Assembly (NCBI GenBank): GCA_947456625.1
Contig: CANGQJ010000007.1
Location: 1-64,000, forward strand
Reading direction: 5' to 3'
Length of the DNA: 64,000 bases
Source of the DNA: Bacteroidota bacterium
Lineage (GTDB): Bacteria > Bacteroidota > Bacteroidia > Chitinophagales > Chitinophagaceae
How positions within the stretch are numbered: position 1 is the first letter of the stretch; each line of letters begins with the position of its first letter. The notes under the pieces are model-generated. The model worked only from the letters and a program-made list of their open reading frames with translations, did not search any database and was not told the origin of the DNA. This document shows positions 7,805-18,085 of this stretch, piece by piece. The position numbers and the translations under genes are program-made.

Positions 7805-9133
7805 ATGCATAAAATTTGGTTAATCATACAAAGAGAATATTCCACAAGGGTTAAAAATAAACGTTTTTTATTGGTTACTTTTTTAATGCCATTGCTTATG
7901 ATGGGGTTGATTTTTGGTAGCGCCTACTTATCAACTACTGGGATTGAGCACCGCACTATTGCAGTGATTGACCCAAATGGATTTGTCAAAAATGCTTTAA
8001 AGAACACCGACCAAATAGAATTTAAGTTCCCAGAAAATATAGACACTAATAATTATAGCAAAAATGGCTATACCGATATTCTAATTCTTCCCAAATTTGA
8101 AAAAAATAATAAATCGGATTATATTTTAAGATCCAAGAAGTCTATGGGACTAATGTTACAAAATAGCATAAGTGAAAAAATTAACAACGCTATAGAAGAC
8201 CAGTTATTACAGGATGCTGGTATTCAACAAAATACACTGGACTCTATTCATAAAGCATCTCAGGTAGCAGAACTGAAAGCTTATGAAGACAAAGGAAATG
8301 TGAGTAAGGAAAGTAATGCAGGACTTGCTATGGGCATTGGTTATGCAAGTGGTTTTTTAATTTATATTACTTTATTTATTTATGGCACTATGGTAATGCG
8401 TGGTGTAATGGAAGAAAAAACAAACCGCATAGCCGAGGTAATTATTAGCAGTGTAAAACCTTTTGAATTAATGCTTGGTAAAATAATTGGTATTGGCGCA
8501 GTTGGTCTTACACAGTTTGCACTTTGGATTGTTTTAATTATTAGTTTAACCAGTATTGGAATGGGATTACTTCCAGCCGATATTCAACATCAGGTGACTA
8601 CCTTACAACAAAGTAATGGACAAATGGGTATGGCGCAAGCTAGTGAATCGGCCATGCGCATTTACAATATGCAACATACTATTGCAACAGCAAATTGGCC
8701 ATTGATATTATCCTGCTTTGTGTTTTATTTTTTAGGGGGTTACTTATTTTATTCTGCTTTATTTGCTGCGGTAGGAAGTGTGGTAAACGAGGATCCACAA
8801 GATGCTCAAAGTTTGGTTTTCCCAATTACTATGCCCATAATATTTTCTTATATCATAACCAATATGGTCACCCAAAATCCAAATACACCTTTGGCCTTTT
8901 GGGCAAGTATTATTCCTTTAAGTTCCCCCATGGTGATGATGGCAAGAATTGCTTATGGTGTTCCTAGTGCAGTAAGCTATTGGGAACTTGCTTTAAGCAT
9001 GACTTTACTTATTGGTGGATTTTTATTTACCACATGGTTAAGTGGAAAAATTTACCGTACAGGTATATTAATGTATGGCAAAAAAGTTAGCTGGAAAACT
9101 ATGATTAAATGGGCCTTTACCAAACAGTCCTAA
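7805..9133 (+). CDS. ABC-2 family permease (NatB-like)
   Basis: Membrane subunit partnered with the preceding ATPase, 442 residues. It starts with the typical ABC-2 pattern KIWLIIQREYSTRVKNKRF, then a first membrane helix (about residues 24-44). A large extracytoplasmic region follows (to about residue 175), then five further hydrophobic helices. The elbow sequence GVMEEKTNRIAEVIISSVKPFELMLGKI is characteristic of the NatB/COG1668 group. It meets sprA tail to tail with only 2 bases between the stop codons, so transcription of the two genes probably ends within each other's 3' ends. Substrate unknown. Confidence 0.9.
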   Translation: MHKIWLIIQREYSTRVKNKRFLLVTFLMPLLMMGLIFGSAYLSTTGIEHRTIAVIDPNGFVKNALKNTDQIEFKFPENIDTNNYSKNGYTDILILPKFEKNNKSDYILRSKKSMGLMLQNSISEKINNAIEDQLLQDAGIQQNTLDSIHKASQVAELKAYEDKGNVSKESNAGLAMGIGYASGFLIYITLFIYGTMVMRGVMEEKTNRIAEVIISSVKPFELMLGKIIGIGAVGLTQFALWIVLIISLTSIGMGLLPADIQHQVTTLQQSNGQMGMAQASESAMRIYNMQHTIATANWPLILSCFVFYFLGGYLFYSALFAAVGSVVNEDPQDAQSLVFPITMPIIFSYIITNMVTQNPNTPLAFWASIIPLSSPMVMMARIAYGVPSAVSYWELALSMTLLIGGFLFTTWLSGKIYRTGILMYGKKVSWKTMIKWAFTKQS

Positions 9134-9135
9134 AA

Positions 9136-12100
9136 TTATAAAGCTATTCTTACATTAATACCCGCCCTTGTATTAATAATAGGAGGTGAGGAAGAAATGT
9201 AAGGCGTGGCCCTTCGTTGATCAAAGAAGAATTTTAAATTAATTTTACTATTTAATACATAATCAATAGAAGGTTGCAATGTTATTTCTTTTTGGCCACC
9301 AGTACCATATGCATTAGTTTGATCTAACCTGCTATTGCTATTAAATACATCACGCATAGACATATCAAATCGGAATGTGAGATCATTGTTTAGTTTTGCA
9401 TTGTTTAAACCCGGAATAAAAAACGGAAGTCTTAAACCTTTTTTTCGCCAGCTTGCTCCCATCACCCATTCCTTACTATTGTTTTCGCTTAATTGATAGT
9501 CCACTAAGCTTAAGGAAAGCATTCTACTTTTTTTGTATTCAAACCTAAGCGACCATTGGTTTACTGTTGTCACATTTAAGCCTATTAGTGGCTCCATTCG
9601 CTCACTTATAGTTACGTTTGGTATTAAAAAATATGGAATATAATTTCCACTTATTGGATCTAAGAAAGTTGGTGTTCCACGCTTAGTAATATCATCTACA
9701 AAATTTAAGGAACTACTAAAACTATTCATAGACAGATTGCCGTTGTAACCATTACTTATGGTAATGTTTGTGAAATACTCAGACAAGGCTGGTAATTTTG
9801 ATAGCCCACTATACATAATAGACCAATTGGGCTTTGGTATCATTCCTGTAAATGGATTGGACCTTATGCTACTATTATTTTCATTAATTAAAGAAACTTT
9901 TTTAGGGTCTTGGCCTGTGTAGGCAGCAATAAATGCTGGAATTAATACATCCTGCGCGTATTTGCCATAACCCAATGCATATCCACTAGGATCTACATTA
10001 GTTCCAAGCCTCTGCGAAATAATGGTTCGATAGTTTTGGAATGCCTTGAACTGTAATGAAATAACATTAGGGTCATGTGTTTCAAAGAAAGTATTCAAAG
10101 CCATATAACTAATATTAAAGCCCCCAGCCGATAAGGGATTGGCATGGGTCCTTACCCCAGTATATGCAAAACTAGTATCCTTATATAATTCTGAATATTC
10201 TTTAGAAAATGTTTTATTAAAATTAATATCAATGACTAAAGATTTTATTGGCTCTAATAAAATTCTTGCAGATAACTTTTGATCAAAAGTTTGTCTGAAC
10301 ACCATATTAAATGCCGGATCCTTTGTTAAAAATCCTTTTTTAGCCTGCGTGTTTAACCAGGAAGTATCGGGTTGCTTACCAAACATGTAGTCAATGTTTG
10401 GCGATAAACCTGTAAATGTTTTATCTAAAAATTGTACTCCAGACATATAACCAGGAAGCCTACTATTAAAATTTTCAGAATAGTCAATATTTGCGGTTTG
10501 AGCCATTGTAATCAACTTCGCAAATGGCTTCACAAAATTTGGAACATTAACGGGTTCATTTGCTTTTAATAATCTTTGAGCAACACGTTCCATACGCCTA
10601 GCTTCTTTCCATGCCTTAAATGCACTATCTCTAGCCTTACCTGTTTTTCCTGCAAGTGCCTCTTGCTTGGTTATTAAAATTTTAGTTTCTAAAGGATTAG
10701 TAATTATAGGTCTGCTTCCATTGTAATTACTATTAAGAGCAGCATTAATGAATTTTGATTTACTATACAAGCTAGCAAAATTAAACTGAGTAGTAATTTG
10801 TTGCGACAATGTATTTTCAATAGTATTTCCTAAGGTTTGTGCCAACCTACTTGCGCCAATCCAATTGTAGTTTGTTGCAAAGTTATAACTTGAATTTATC
10901 CAATTGGTTAAAGGAATTTTATTGGTAGGCAAATCGTAGCGCATGGTAAAACGCTGATTGTATAAAGTATTACGCCCCCCACCAAATAACATTCTGTTTA
11001 TGGAGTCCTGTTTTGCCTTTGTATTAATAGGCCCATCAGGTTCGTCTATCCTTGAATTCATGGTTGCATTAAAGTCCATATTTAATGACCTAGTTAATGG
11101 CCATCTCATATTAAAAAGCCTAACCATGGTAAAGTATTTATTATAAGTAGTTTCTACTTTATCGGTAGTACCATCATAGGAACTCACTACCCTTGGTGTG
11201 AACTCGCCATATTGTCTGTCTAACACGGTTCTAAAACTAATTAAACTTGGAGCAGGGTTTACATTGAAATCCTTAGCCCAAGCAAGCCAAGGCGAAGCAG
11301 TTTTTAATATTTTCTTAAATGGTTCTATCGATTTTGCATTGTGGTTATAGGTATACCCAATGGCACCTCTTTGCTTTACCATTAAATTTTCCTGTATTAA
11401 AGGACTTGTTTGTGTTAACTGCGAATAGGAATAGCTAAAATCTAAATTACTTATGCTTAACAAATTTGTTTTAGCCGATGGAAGGAACCTTACATTGGTA
11501 AAGTTTAAAGTTTTTATTGTGGTTTGATCTGCCGATGCATTGCGAACCGAATCCTTTTTAGCACCACTTAATGCATTCATTTTATCCTGATATAAAATGT
11601 CTTTGTCAAATGGATCAAAAAGTGGTGTTTCAATTGATTTATTGATGCTTGCAAATACAGGAAGTGATAATTTCACTGCTTTTGGTAATAATTTTCCTGC
11701 CTCAATATTTGTTGCAATATCAATTTGAGTAAGTCCTGTTTTAGCTCTTTGATTAATGCTTTGTTCAATAGCACCAAAGCCTGCAGTGCGGTTATTGGCC
11801 GATATTGCAAGCGTACCTAAATCTGCCATAACTAAGTCCATCCTTCCAATGGCAGCCCAAGATCCACGTTCATCTAATTCAGATAATCTTAATTCATTTA
11901 CCCACACTTCGGCGTCAATGGTTTGCAAGTTAGATGTATTTTCAAAAGCAATCATAACCCCTCTTATCTCTCCTAAATTAGGATTACCCATCACCGAATA
12001 CCTTTGATTATTGGACTGTAATTTTGAAAATTTAGAGGTATAGGAATAATGTTGTTTATCTCTGTCCAACTTTAAATTTATTAGGTCAATTAAACTTAAA

Positions 12101-15100
12101 TTCAATTCATTTGCTGCAGGCCATACTAAATTAGCCTCAGCACTTGAATACGTTTTTTGAGCAGTTGTAGTTAATGGAATTCTAATTTCATAATAGTTAT
12201 TCTGAAAATCTTGACCCATTCTTATTACTGCTGTAATAGCACTTTGCTCTGACCTGGTAATATTATTTTTATTTTCGGCATGCAAAAACAATGACAACTT
12301 TCCATATCTACGAATGTCTATATTCATTGTTTTAAATACCCCTCTAGGAGTTTTTCCCTTTTGTAAATTATATAGTTGAACACTTAAGGCCTGCTCGTTT
12401 TGCAATAAATTCACACCATTATTACTTAATAATTGAACACGTTCAATACCTGGTGGAATAATATAGTTTACTGGAGTTCTACTACTATTTTCCTCAATAC
12501 TTACTGCAAGTGTATTAACAGTTGAATTATTACTTCCACTTATAGGTGTATAATTACCAGTACTGTCTACATCATACATATATTGTCTCCACTGATTTCT
12601 TACCAATCCGAATTTGGCAAAACGAAGTGTAATAGAATCTTCGAAACCAGTTAAATACATTCTTAAAAAACGAATGGATTTAAAATCCTTAATACCACCC
12701 ACCACATCGGAATAAGATTTAATTGGCACTCTAAATAAATACCAATTTTCAACACTCTTAGTTCCGTCGGCCAGTGTCACATTTACTGTTTTTGCGTCGG
12801 TTACATATTTGGTAGTACCTACACCCATCCCATTTTTTTGAATTGGAATTTCATATTCAAAATAGGCTTCAGTTTCATTTAAAGTATTGTCTCTATTTAA
12901 ATCCTCATTATCGGGTAGCAAAGTTGCAGCACTACTAAATTGACTAGTTCCTGCAATTGCAGAGTTGCCTTGTGGATTATTGAAATATTTATACCTACCT
13001 AATATTCCAACATTTCCAGCATCATATTGGGCATCACGATACCACACATAGTTGTCCGCGGAAGGATCTTTAGTAAACTGTTGCGCCACCAATGGATTTG
13101 TGATTTTACTAATAATACTAGCTCTTTTTAAACGCTCTTCTTCATCGTTCATGCCATCTAGTCCCACATCCTGAAATTTTCTATCTTCGGCGTTATTACT
13201 AAATGCATTGGTTACCTGTATTGGATTTACAGGAACCTTACCCCATACCGAACTATCAATTTGTGCAGGTATGGTTGGTGTTGGCATTCCATTTTCATAA
13301 AAACGACGCCCGTCCCTTAAAATATCTTCACTTACATTACCTAAATTCAAAACTAATTTTCCTTTACTAGCAGGTGATTTTAAAAACGGATCCTGCACCC
13401 AAAATTCTACATATTCAATAATGCTAGTTTCAAAATCGGTTTGATCTAATGCACGCATCACACCACCCCATTTATCGGTAGGATTTTTAAATTTCCCTGT
13501 ACCGTCTAAATCATTGTAATTATAATTGTAAGGACCTCTATCTTTTGGATAATAAGTTAAATCAAAAGTAGGAAGCTGAACGTCGGTTAAATTAGTGGTT
13601 TTATTTGGAAATAACTCATTGGTAAAAACCTGTCTAACCCTTGGATCACTAATTAATGCAGGTGTTCCACCTAATGGATTGTTAGGACTATTCCTGTCCT
13701 GAAGTGTAGGCTCAATAGTATACCAAGCAATTCTTGCTCTGTTTTTATTGTAGTCTATATTGTCTGATAATTTACCTTCAACAAACCTATCCATTGGAGT
13801 AGAGGCCAATGCCCAAGATGTAAAAGGAAAACGTAAATCAATATCGGTTCTTGTAGATTCAAAATCATCTAAATAAACAACACCAGTTCCTCCTTTGCCA
13901 ATTTGTTGCGCATGACCAGGTTGCAAATAAGCAGCTTCACCATTAGCAGTGATGTATGACTTTGCATTGGTTTTGTAAAAAGGCAATTTGTTTACTAACC
14001 TTGTAACTGCTGGTACTTCGGATTTGAAATTAAAATCAAACCCATACATCGCATTTTTAATTGGATCAGATCCATAATTAGTTTTAGTAAAAAATGGTCT
14101 TTCGCTTAAACGTTCACTTGAAAATCCAAAATTAAAATTCTTACTGGCCATATAGTCCAAGCGTAAAGCCCTAAATCCACGTTCTTGAAATCCAAATCCT
14201 AAATTATTTTCAAAGGAAACATTTACAGGAATATTTGAACTTAAAATACCAGGATTTATAATTCTAACAGTGCCCGAGCCATAGTCAACAATGTAGTCTA
14301 CTCCTTCTTTTAATATTTGTCCCCCAGCTCTTACACTCACCGAACCTGGCGGTACATTAAATGCATTTAAACTAATTTCTGCCCCACCACTACTTCCTTT
14401 TACTTGACCTTCCATAACAAACCTGTCCAAGTTGGTATAGGTTTGTGCATCGGATTTAATATTTCGGTACAATTGTGGGAATATATATTTATTAACGATG
14501 TTGGTATCAAGTCCTTTAAATGCAATATTTTTTAAGTCCTCCCCAAAAGGTTCAAGTAAGGGGAATACCACACGACCCATTTTTGACAAAACAGTATAGC
14601 CTTCTACATAGTCAAACATGCCATCGGGTTGCGGATCGTTGTGATTGTTTAGTCTATCTAATTGTAAAATTTTAATTAATGATTGACCACTCACTGCAGC
14701 ATTGGTTACGGGTAAATATCTTTTCAACCCCGAGCCAGGTGCATCATACATTACATTTAATTGAAAATCTTGTTGTTGAATAGAACCAAATAAATCCAAG
14801 GAGTAAACGTTTTTCATCATCAAATCCCAAATAGGCAAATCGGTTCGTTGTGTAGTTGCTTTTAATAATTTTAAAAACATAATTTGCTGCACACCATTAT
14901 TAGGATTTAAAGCAACATTGTCCGAGAATTCACCTACTTGAAAAACTTTTCCATTATAAGTGTACTGAAAAGCAACTCCTAAAACCTCATCGGGTTGTAA
15001 TGGAATATTTAAAGACAGAAATCCTATTTGTGGATTAAAATAATATTCATTTTCGGTAAGTTTTCTTGCAAAAGTGCGTTCATAATCCTCTGCAGCGCTA

Positions 15101-16341
15101 AGCCCTTCCGATGTTAAAATGGATGCAATGCCAGATGAATTTCTAGATGCTGTATTATTTGCAAGGGTACTATATAAATTATTAGCACTGTTATCTGGGT
15201 ATGGATTTGCGCTACCCTGCCATTTATTATTATGTGGTTTTGGCTCCCCCAAGTCTGCAAGTCCCACCACATCTCTAACATTGGTGGTGGAACCATTTCG
15301 ATTGGTTACCCATACTTCAATTCTTTTTATCTGAACCTGTGAATTTACAATTGGCAAAGAGGCCATGGCCTTATTGAAATTGTTTCTAAAATATTGAGAT
15401 AATAAAAAGTGTCTGTTTTCCTCATAATCATCCAATCGTTTTTGAAACTTTTGAGTGCTTGCCCCTCCTTGTAAATTCATGGATTGGCGTTGCGATTTTT
15501 GATTGGCAATGGCAGCAGTAACAAATAATTTACCAAATTGTAATTGCGTTTTTAGACCAAATAAATTTTGAGTGCTTGGTATTAATACACTTCTTGAAAC
15601 ATAATTAATATTTCCTGCCTCAATGCTTTTTATGATTTCGTCTTTTTTGCCTTTGTAATTTAATTTTATTTGATTATCAAAACCTAGGTTAGATAAAGTG
15701 TTAAAATTTACTGGGAATTTTAGTTTGTCTCCAATACTTGCATTCATACTAAAATTAGTACTTGCATCAAAATCAAAACCACCATTGGAACGTGCTCGCT
15801 CGGGTAATGTTGGATTCATTACTGTTTGCCCCTGGTAACCTGCTTTAATATTAATTTCACCAACTGGTTTGAAATCTAATTTTAAATCTGACCCTGTTTT
15901 ACCAAACAATCTATCAAAATAACTATCAAAAACCTTTGCTTTAGGTCGGCTAATTTTTCGGTTTAAAACACCCAATGAATTTGCCCTTTGTAAAAAATAA
16001 GCCTTCTCGTCTTTTTCGGATTTTAATTTCCAATATTCATTAAAACTTAATGCAGCAGGCACTTTTACAAGTCTGCCATTTACAAACTCTCTAATAAAAT
16101 ATTGTTTTGTAACCGGATCGTATTCAACATTGCGTTTTATAAAGCTAGTATCCCTTAAATCAAATGGATTATTACTTGGCTGAGAAAGGTAATCGCCACG
16201 TCTATCTTTAATTGGATATCTTAAAGTGTCATTTATTTTTTTGGAAGTATCTACACTCAAGTTTTTTGTAGATTGCGCAACTAATTGCCCTCTTGTAAAG
16301 AGCAATAAAGCCGCACACAAAATAACTTGATATAGTTTCAA
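9136..16341 (-). CDS. sprA: Type IX secretion translocon protein SprA (Sov)
   Basis: Giant outer-membrane beta-barrel that forms the protein-conducting pore of the type IX secretion system. In Flavobacterium it is also needed for gliding. At 2,401 residues it matches the known size. A signal peptide (MKLYQVILCAALLLFTRGQLVAQ) leads into strand-rich sequence with features I associate with SprA: PSNNPFDLRDTSFIKRNVEYDP near the N-terminus, EINIKAGYQGQTVMNPTLPERAR, and the GGTGVVYLDDFESTRTDIDLR block near the middle. The start is TTG at 16341; the upstream in-frame codons reach a TAA after only two codons and no internal ATG would keep the signal peptide. It lies 17 bases downstream of ruvA on the same strand. 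Confidence 0.95.
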   Translation of the reverse strand: MKLYQVILCAALLLFTRGQLVAQSTKNLSVDTSKKINDTLRYPIKDRRGDYLSQPSNNPFDLRDTSFIKRNVEYDPVTKQYFIREFVNGRLVKVPAALSFNEYWKLKSEKDEKAYFLQRANSLGVLNRKISRPKAKVFDSYFDRLFGKTGSDLKLDFKPVGEINIKAGYQGQTVMNPTLPERARSNGGFDFDASTNFSMNASIGDKLKFPVNFNTLSNLGFDNQIKLNYKGKKDEIIKSIEAGNINYVSRSVLIPSTQNLFGLKTQLQFGKLFVTAAIANQKSQRQSMNLQGGASTQKFQKRLDDYEENRHFLLSQYFRNNFNKAMASLPIVNSQVQIKRIEVWVTNRNGSTTNVRDVVGLADLGEPKPHNNKWQGSANPYPDNSANNLYSTLANNTASRNSSGIASILTSEGLSAAEDYERTFARKLTENEYYFNPQIGFLSLNIPLQPDEVLGVAFQYTYNGKVFQVGEFSDNVALNPNNGVQQIMFLKLLKATTQRTDLPIWDLMMKNVYSLDLFGSIQQQDFQLNVMYDAPGSGLKRYLPVTNAAVSGQSLIKILQLDRLNNHNDPQPDGMFDYVEGYTVLSKMGRVVFPLLEPFGEDLKNIAFKGLDTNIVNKYIFPQLYRNIKSDAQTYTNLDRFVMEGQVKGSSGGAEISLNAFNVPPGSVSVRAGGQILKEGVDYIVDYGSGTVRIINPGILSSNIPVNVSFENNLGFGFQERGFRALRLDYMASKNFNFGFSSERLSERPFFTKTNYGSDPIKNAMYGFDFNFKSEVPAVTRLVNKLPFYKTNAKSYITANGEAAYLQPGHAQQIGKGGTGVVYLDDFESTRTDIDLRFPFTSWALASTPMDRFVEGKLSDNIDYNKNRARIAWYTIEPTLQDRNSPNNPLGGTPALISDPRVRQVFTNELFPNKTTNLTDVQLPTFDLTYYPKDRGPYNYNYNDLDGTGKFKNPTDKWGGVMRALDQTDFETSIIEYVEFWVQDPFLKSPASKGKLVLNLGNVSEDILRDGRRFYENGMPTPTIPAQIDSSVWGKVPVNPIQVTNAFSNNAEDRKFQDVGLDGMNDEEERLKRASIISKITNPLVAQQFTKDPSADNYVWYRDAQYDAGNVGILGRYKYFNNPQGNSAIAGTSQFSSAATLLPDNEDLNRDNTLNETEAYFEYEIPIQKNGMGVGTTKYVTDAKTVNVTLADGTKSVENWYLFRVPIKSYSDVVGGIKDFKSIRFLRMYLTGFEDSITLRFAKFGLVRNQWRQYMYDVDSTGNYTPISGSNNSTVNTLAVSIEENSSRTPVNYIIPPGIERVQLLSNNGVNLLQNEQALSVQLYNLQKGKTPRGVFKTMNIDIRRYGKLSLFLHAENKNNITRSEQSAITAVIRMGQDFQNNYYEIRIPLTTTAQKTYSSAEANLVWPAANELNLSLIDLINLKLDRDKQHYSYTSKFSKLQSNNQRYSVMGNPNLGEIRGVMIAFENTSNLQTIDAEVWVNELRLSELDERGSWAAIGRMDLVMADLGTLAISANNRTAGFGAIEQSINQRAKTGLTQIDIATNIEAGKLLPKAVKLSLPVFASINKSIETPLFDPFDKDILYQDKMNALSGAKKDSVRNASADQTTIKTLNFTNVRFLPSAKTNLLSISNLDFSYSYSQLTQTSPLIQENLMVKQRGAIGYTYNHNAKSIEPFKKILKTASPWLAWAKDFNVNPAPSLISFRTVLDRQYGEFTPRVVSSYDGTTDKVETTYNKYFTMVRLFNMRWPLTRSLNMDFNATMNSRIDEPDGPINTKAKQDSINRMLFGGGRNTLYNQRFTMRYDLPTNKIPLTNWINSSYNFATNYNWIGASRLAQTLGNTIENTLSQQITTQFNFASLYSKSKFINAALNSNYNGSRPIITNPLETKILITKQEALAGKTGKARDSAFKAWKEARRMERVAQRLLKANEPVNVPNFVKPFAKLITMAQTANIDYSENFNSRLPGYMSGVQFLDKTFTGLSPNIDYMFGKQPDTSWLNTQAKKGFLTKDPAFNMVFRQTFDQKLSARILLEPIKSLVIDINFNKTFSKEYSELYKDTSFAYTGVRTHANPLSAGGFNISYMALNTFFETHDPNVISLQFKAFQNYRTIISQRLGTNVDPSGYALGYGKYAQDVLIPAFIAAYTGQDPKKVSLINENNSSIRSNPFTGMIPKPNWSIMYSGLSKLPALSEYFTNITISNGYNGNLSMNSFSSSLNFVDDITKRGTPTFLDPISGNYIPYFLIPNVTISERMEPLIGLNVTTVNQWSLRFEYKKSRMLSLSLVDYQLSENNSKEWVMGASWRKKGLRLPFFIPGLNNAKLNNDLTFRFDMSMRDVFNSNSRLDQTNAYGTGGQKEITLQPSIDYVLNSKINLKFFFDQRRATPYISSSPPIINTRAGINVRIAL

Positions 16342-16358
16342 TGAATTTTAATTACGAA

Positions 16359-16952
16359 TTAACAATTCTTAAGGGCCACTTTAATTAGTGCCTCCAGACT
16401 TAATTGATCTCCTTCGGATTTAATAGTTTTATCTACTGCTTTTTCAGCAATTGCTTTTTGTATACCTAAAGCAACTAAAGCTTGGATAGCATCCTGGTGT
16501 GGATTTTGATTCACTAAAGCAAAACCTCCTAATGGATTATTATTGATACTAATTTTTGAAAGTTTTTCTTTGAGCTCCAACACTAATCTTTCTGCGGATT
16601 TTTTGCCAATACCTTTAATGGCCTCTAATTGTCTTGCATCGCCTTGAACAATAGCTCTAATAATTTCTTCGGGTTGCATTCCTGACAACATCATTCTTGC
16701 CGTGCTTGCACCAACACCAGACACACTTATTAAATGTAAAAAAAGTTCCTTTTCCTGTAATTCATGAAAACCAAAAAGCACTTGTGCATTTTCGGTGATA
16801 TGCAAATAAGTATGCAGTTGTCCCGACTCCTTTTTTGAAATGGCTTCATAGGTATTTAAGCTAATGTTTACTTCATAGCCAACTCCACCCACATCTACTA
16901 TTAATTTAGCTGGGGTTAATTGCACAAAATTGCCTCTTAAAAATGCGATCAT
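16359..16952 (-). CDS. ruvA: Holliday junction branch-migration protein RuvA
   Basis: RuvA binds four-way junctions as a tetramer and loads the RuvB motor. The 197-residue protein shows the N-terminal OB domain (MIAFLRGNFVQLTPAKLIVDV), two helix-hairpin-helix elements (LISVSGVGASTARMML and LEAIKGIGKKSAERLVLEL) and the C-terminal domain III (DAIQALVALGIQKAIAEKAV) that contacts RuvB. ruvB and ruvC are not in the window. The gene is the first of a two-gene unit with sprA and is divergent from fabH. A perfect -7 element ends 7 bases before the ATG. Confidence 0.96.
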   Translation of the reverse strand: MIAFLRGNFVQLTPAKLIVDVGGVGYEVNISLNTYEAISKKESGQLHTYLHITENAQVLFGFHELQEKELFLHLISVSGVGASTARMMLSGMQPEEIIRAIVQGDARQLEAIKGIGKKSAERLVLELKEKLSKISINNNPLGGFALVNQNPHQDAIQALVALGIQKAIAEKAVDKTIKSEGDQLSLEALIKVALKNC

Positions 16953-16959
16953 ACTGGTT

Positions 16960-16967
16960 CAAAATTA
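16960..16967 (-). promoter_or_regulatory. Candidate -7 promoter element for ruvA-sprA
   Basis: On the minus strand TAATTTTG matches TAnnTTTG exactly, 7 bases before the ruvA ATG. This would leave an almost leaderless mRNA. A -33 TTG is not evident. Confidence 0.4.
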
Positions 16968-17051
16968 ACGCATAACGCATGAAAAATAGACTTTTGAGCC
17001 TTTTCTTAGCCAAAAATTAGGATATTTGTAAGCCAAATTAAACAAGTGCCC

Positions 17052-18044
17052 ATGTCACAAATACTTAGAGCAGCAATTACCTCGGTTGGAGGCTATGTGC
17101 CAGAGACAAAATTGACCAATTTTGACCTTGAAAAAATGGTGGATACCAATGATGAATGGATTAGAACCAGAACTGGTATTTCGGAGCGTAGAATATTAAG
17201 AGAACCAGGAAAGGCAAGTTCTGACATGGCCGTTAAAGCCGTAGAGGAAATTCTACGCAAAAAGAATTTAGACCCATTGGAGATTGATTGTATTATTTGT
17301 GCAACGGTAACTCCGGATATGGTATTCCCTGCCACTGCAAATATAATTGGCGATAAAATTGGGGCAAAAAATGCATTTGGATTTGACTTAGGAGCAGCTT
17401 GTAGTGGCTTTTTGTTTGCTTTAAATACGGGCGCCTCTTTTATTGAAGGGGGTAGATATAAAAAAGTATTGGTTATTGGAGTAGATAAAATGAGTTCTAT
17501 TATTGATTATACCGACCGTGCCACTTGTATTATTTTTGGCGATGGTGCAGGTGCGGTTTTATTGGAACCAAGTTCAGATGAAAACGGTTTTCAAGATGCC
17601 ATTTTAAAAAGTGATGGTAGTGGAAGAGATTATTTACATATTAAAGCAGGTGGAAGTTTAAAACCAGCAAGCGTTGAATCGGTGCTAGCAAAAGAACATT
17701 ACGCTTTTCAGGATGGGCAACCCGTTTTTAAATTTGCAGTAAAAGGTATGGCCGATGTAACTGCCGAACTATTAGAGAAAAACAAATTAACTGGAGACGA
17801 TATAACTTGGCTAGTCCCACATCAAGCAAATTTGAGAATTATTGATGCAACTGCTAATAGAGCAGGCATTCCCAAGGAAAAAGTGATGATAAATATTCAA
17901 AAGTATGGCAATACCACTGCAGCTACTATTCCACTTTGTTTATGGGAATGGGAGTCCCAATTAAAAAAAGGCGACAATTTAATACTTGCTGCTTTTGGAG
18001 GAGGTTTTACTTGGGGAGCAGCTTGGGTTAAATGGGCTTACTAA
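17052..18044 (+). CDS. fabH: 3-oxoacyl-ACP synthase III (FabH)
   Basis: Condenses acetyl-CoA with malonyl-ACP to start fatty-acid synthesis. All three catalytic residues are visible: Cys in DLGAACSGF, His in VPHQANLRI and Asn in [10 protein letters not shown]. The N-terminal [11 protein letters not shown] and the [16 protein letters not shown] arginine segment that contacts CoA are intact. I start at the ATG (17052); a GTG two codons earlier is possible but unneeded. The gene is divergent from ruvA. It is separated from the FabD and FabI genes found elsewhere in this window, so fatty-acid genes are scattered here. A GATATTTG (17021-17028), one mismatch from the -7 consensus, may be its promoter. 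Confidence 0.96.
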   Translation: MSQILRAAITSVGGYVPETKLTNFDLEKMVDTNDEWIRTRTGISERRILREPGKASSDMAVKAVEEILRKKNLDPLEIDCIICATVTPDMVFPATANIIGDKIGAKNAFGFDLGAACSGFLFALNTGASFIEGGRYKKVLVIGVDKMSSIIDYTDRATCIIFGDGAGAVLLEPSSDENGFQDAILKSDGSGRDYLHIKAGGSLKPASVESVLAKEHYAFQDGQPVFKFAVKGMADVTAELLEKNKLTGDDITWLVPHQANLRIIDATANRAGIPKEKVMINIQKYGNTTAATIPLCLWEWESQLKKGDNLILAAFGGGFTWGAAWVKWAY

Positions 18045-18085
18045 ACTATTTAAGTTTAAATTACACTTACTAAAATATTTTAAAT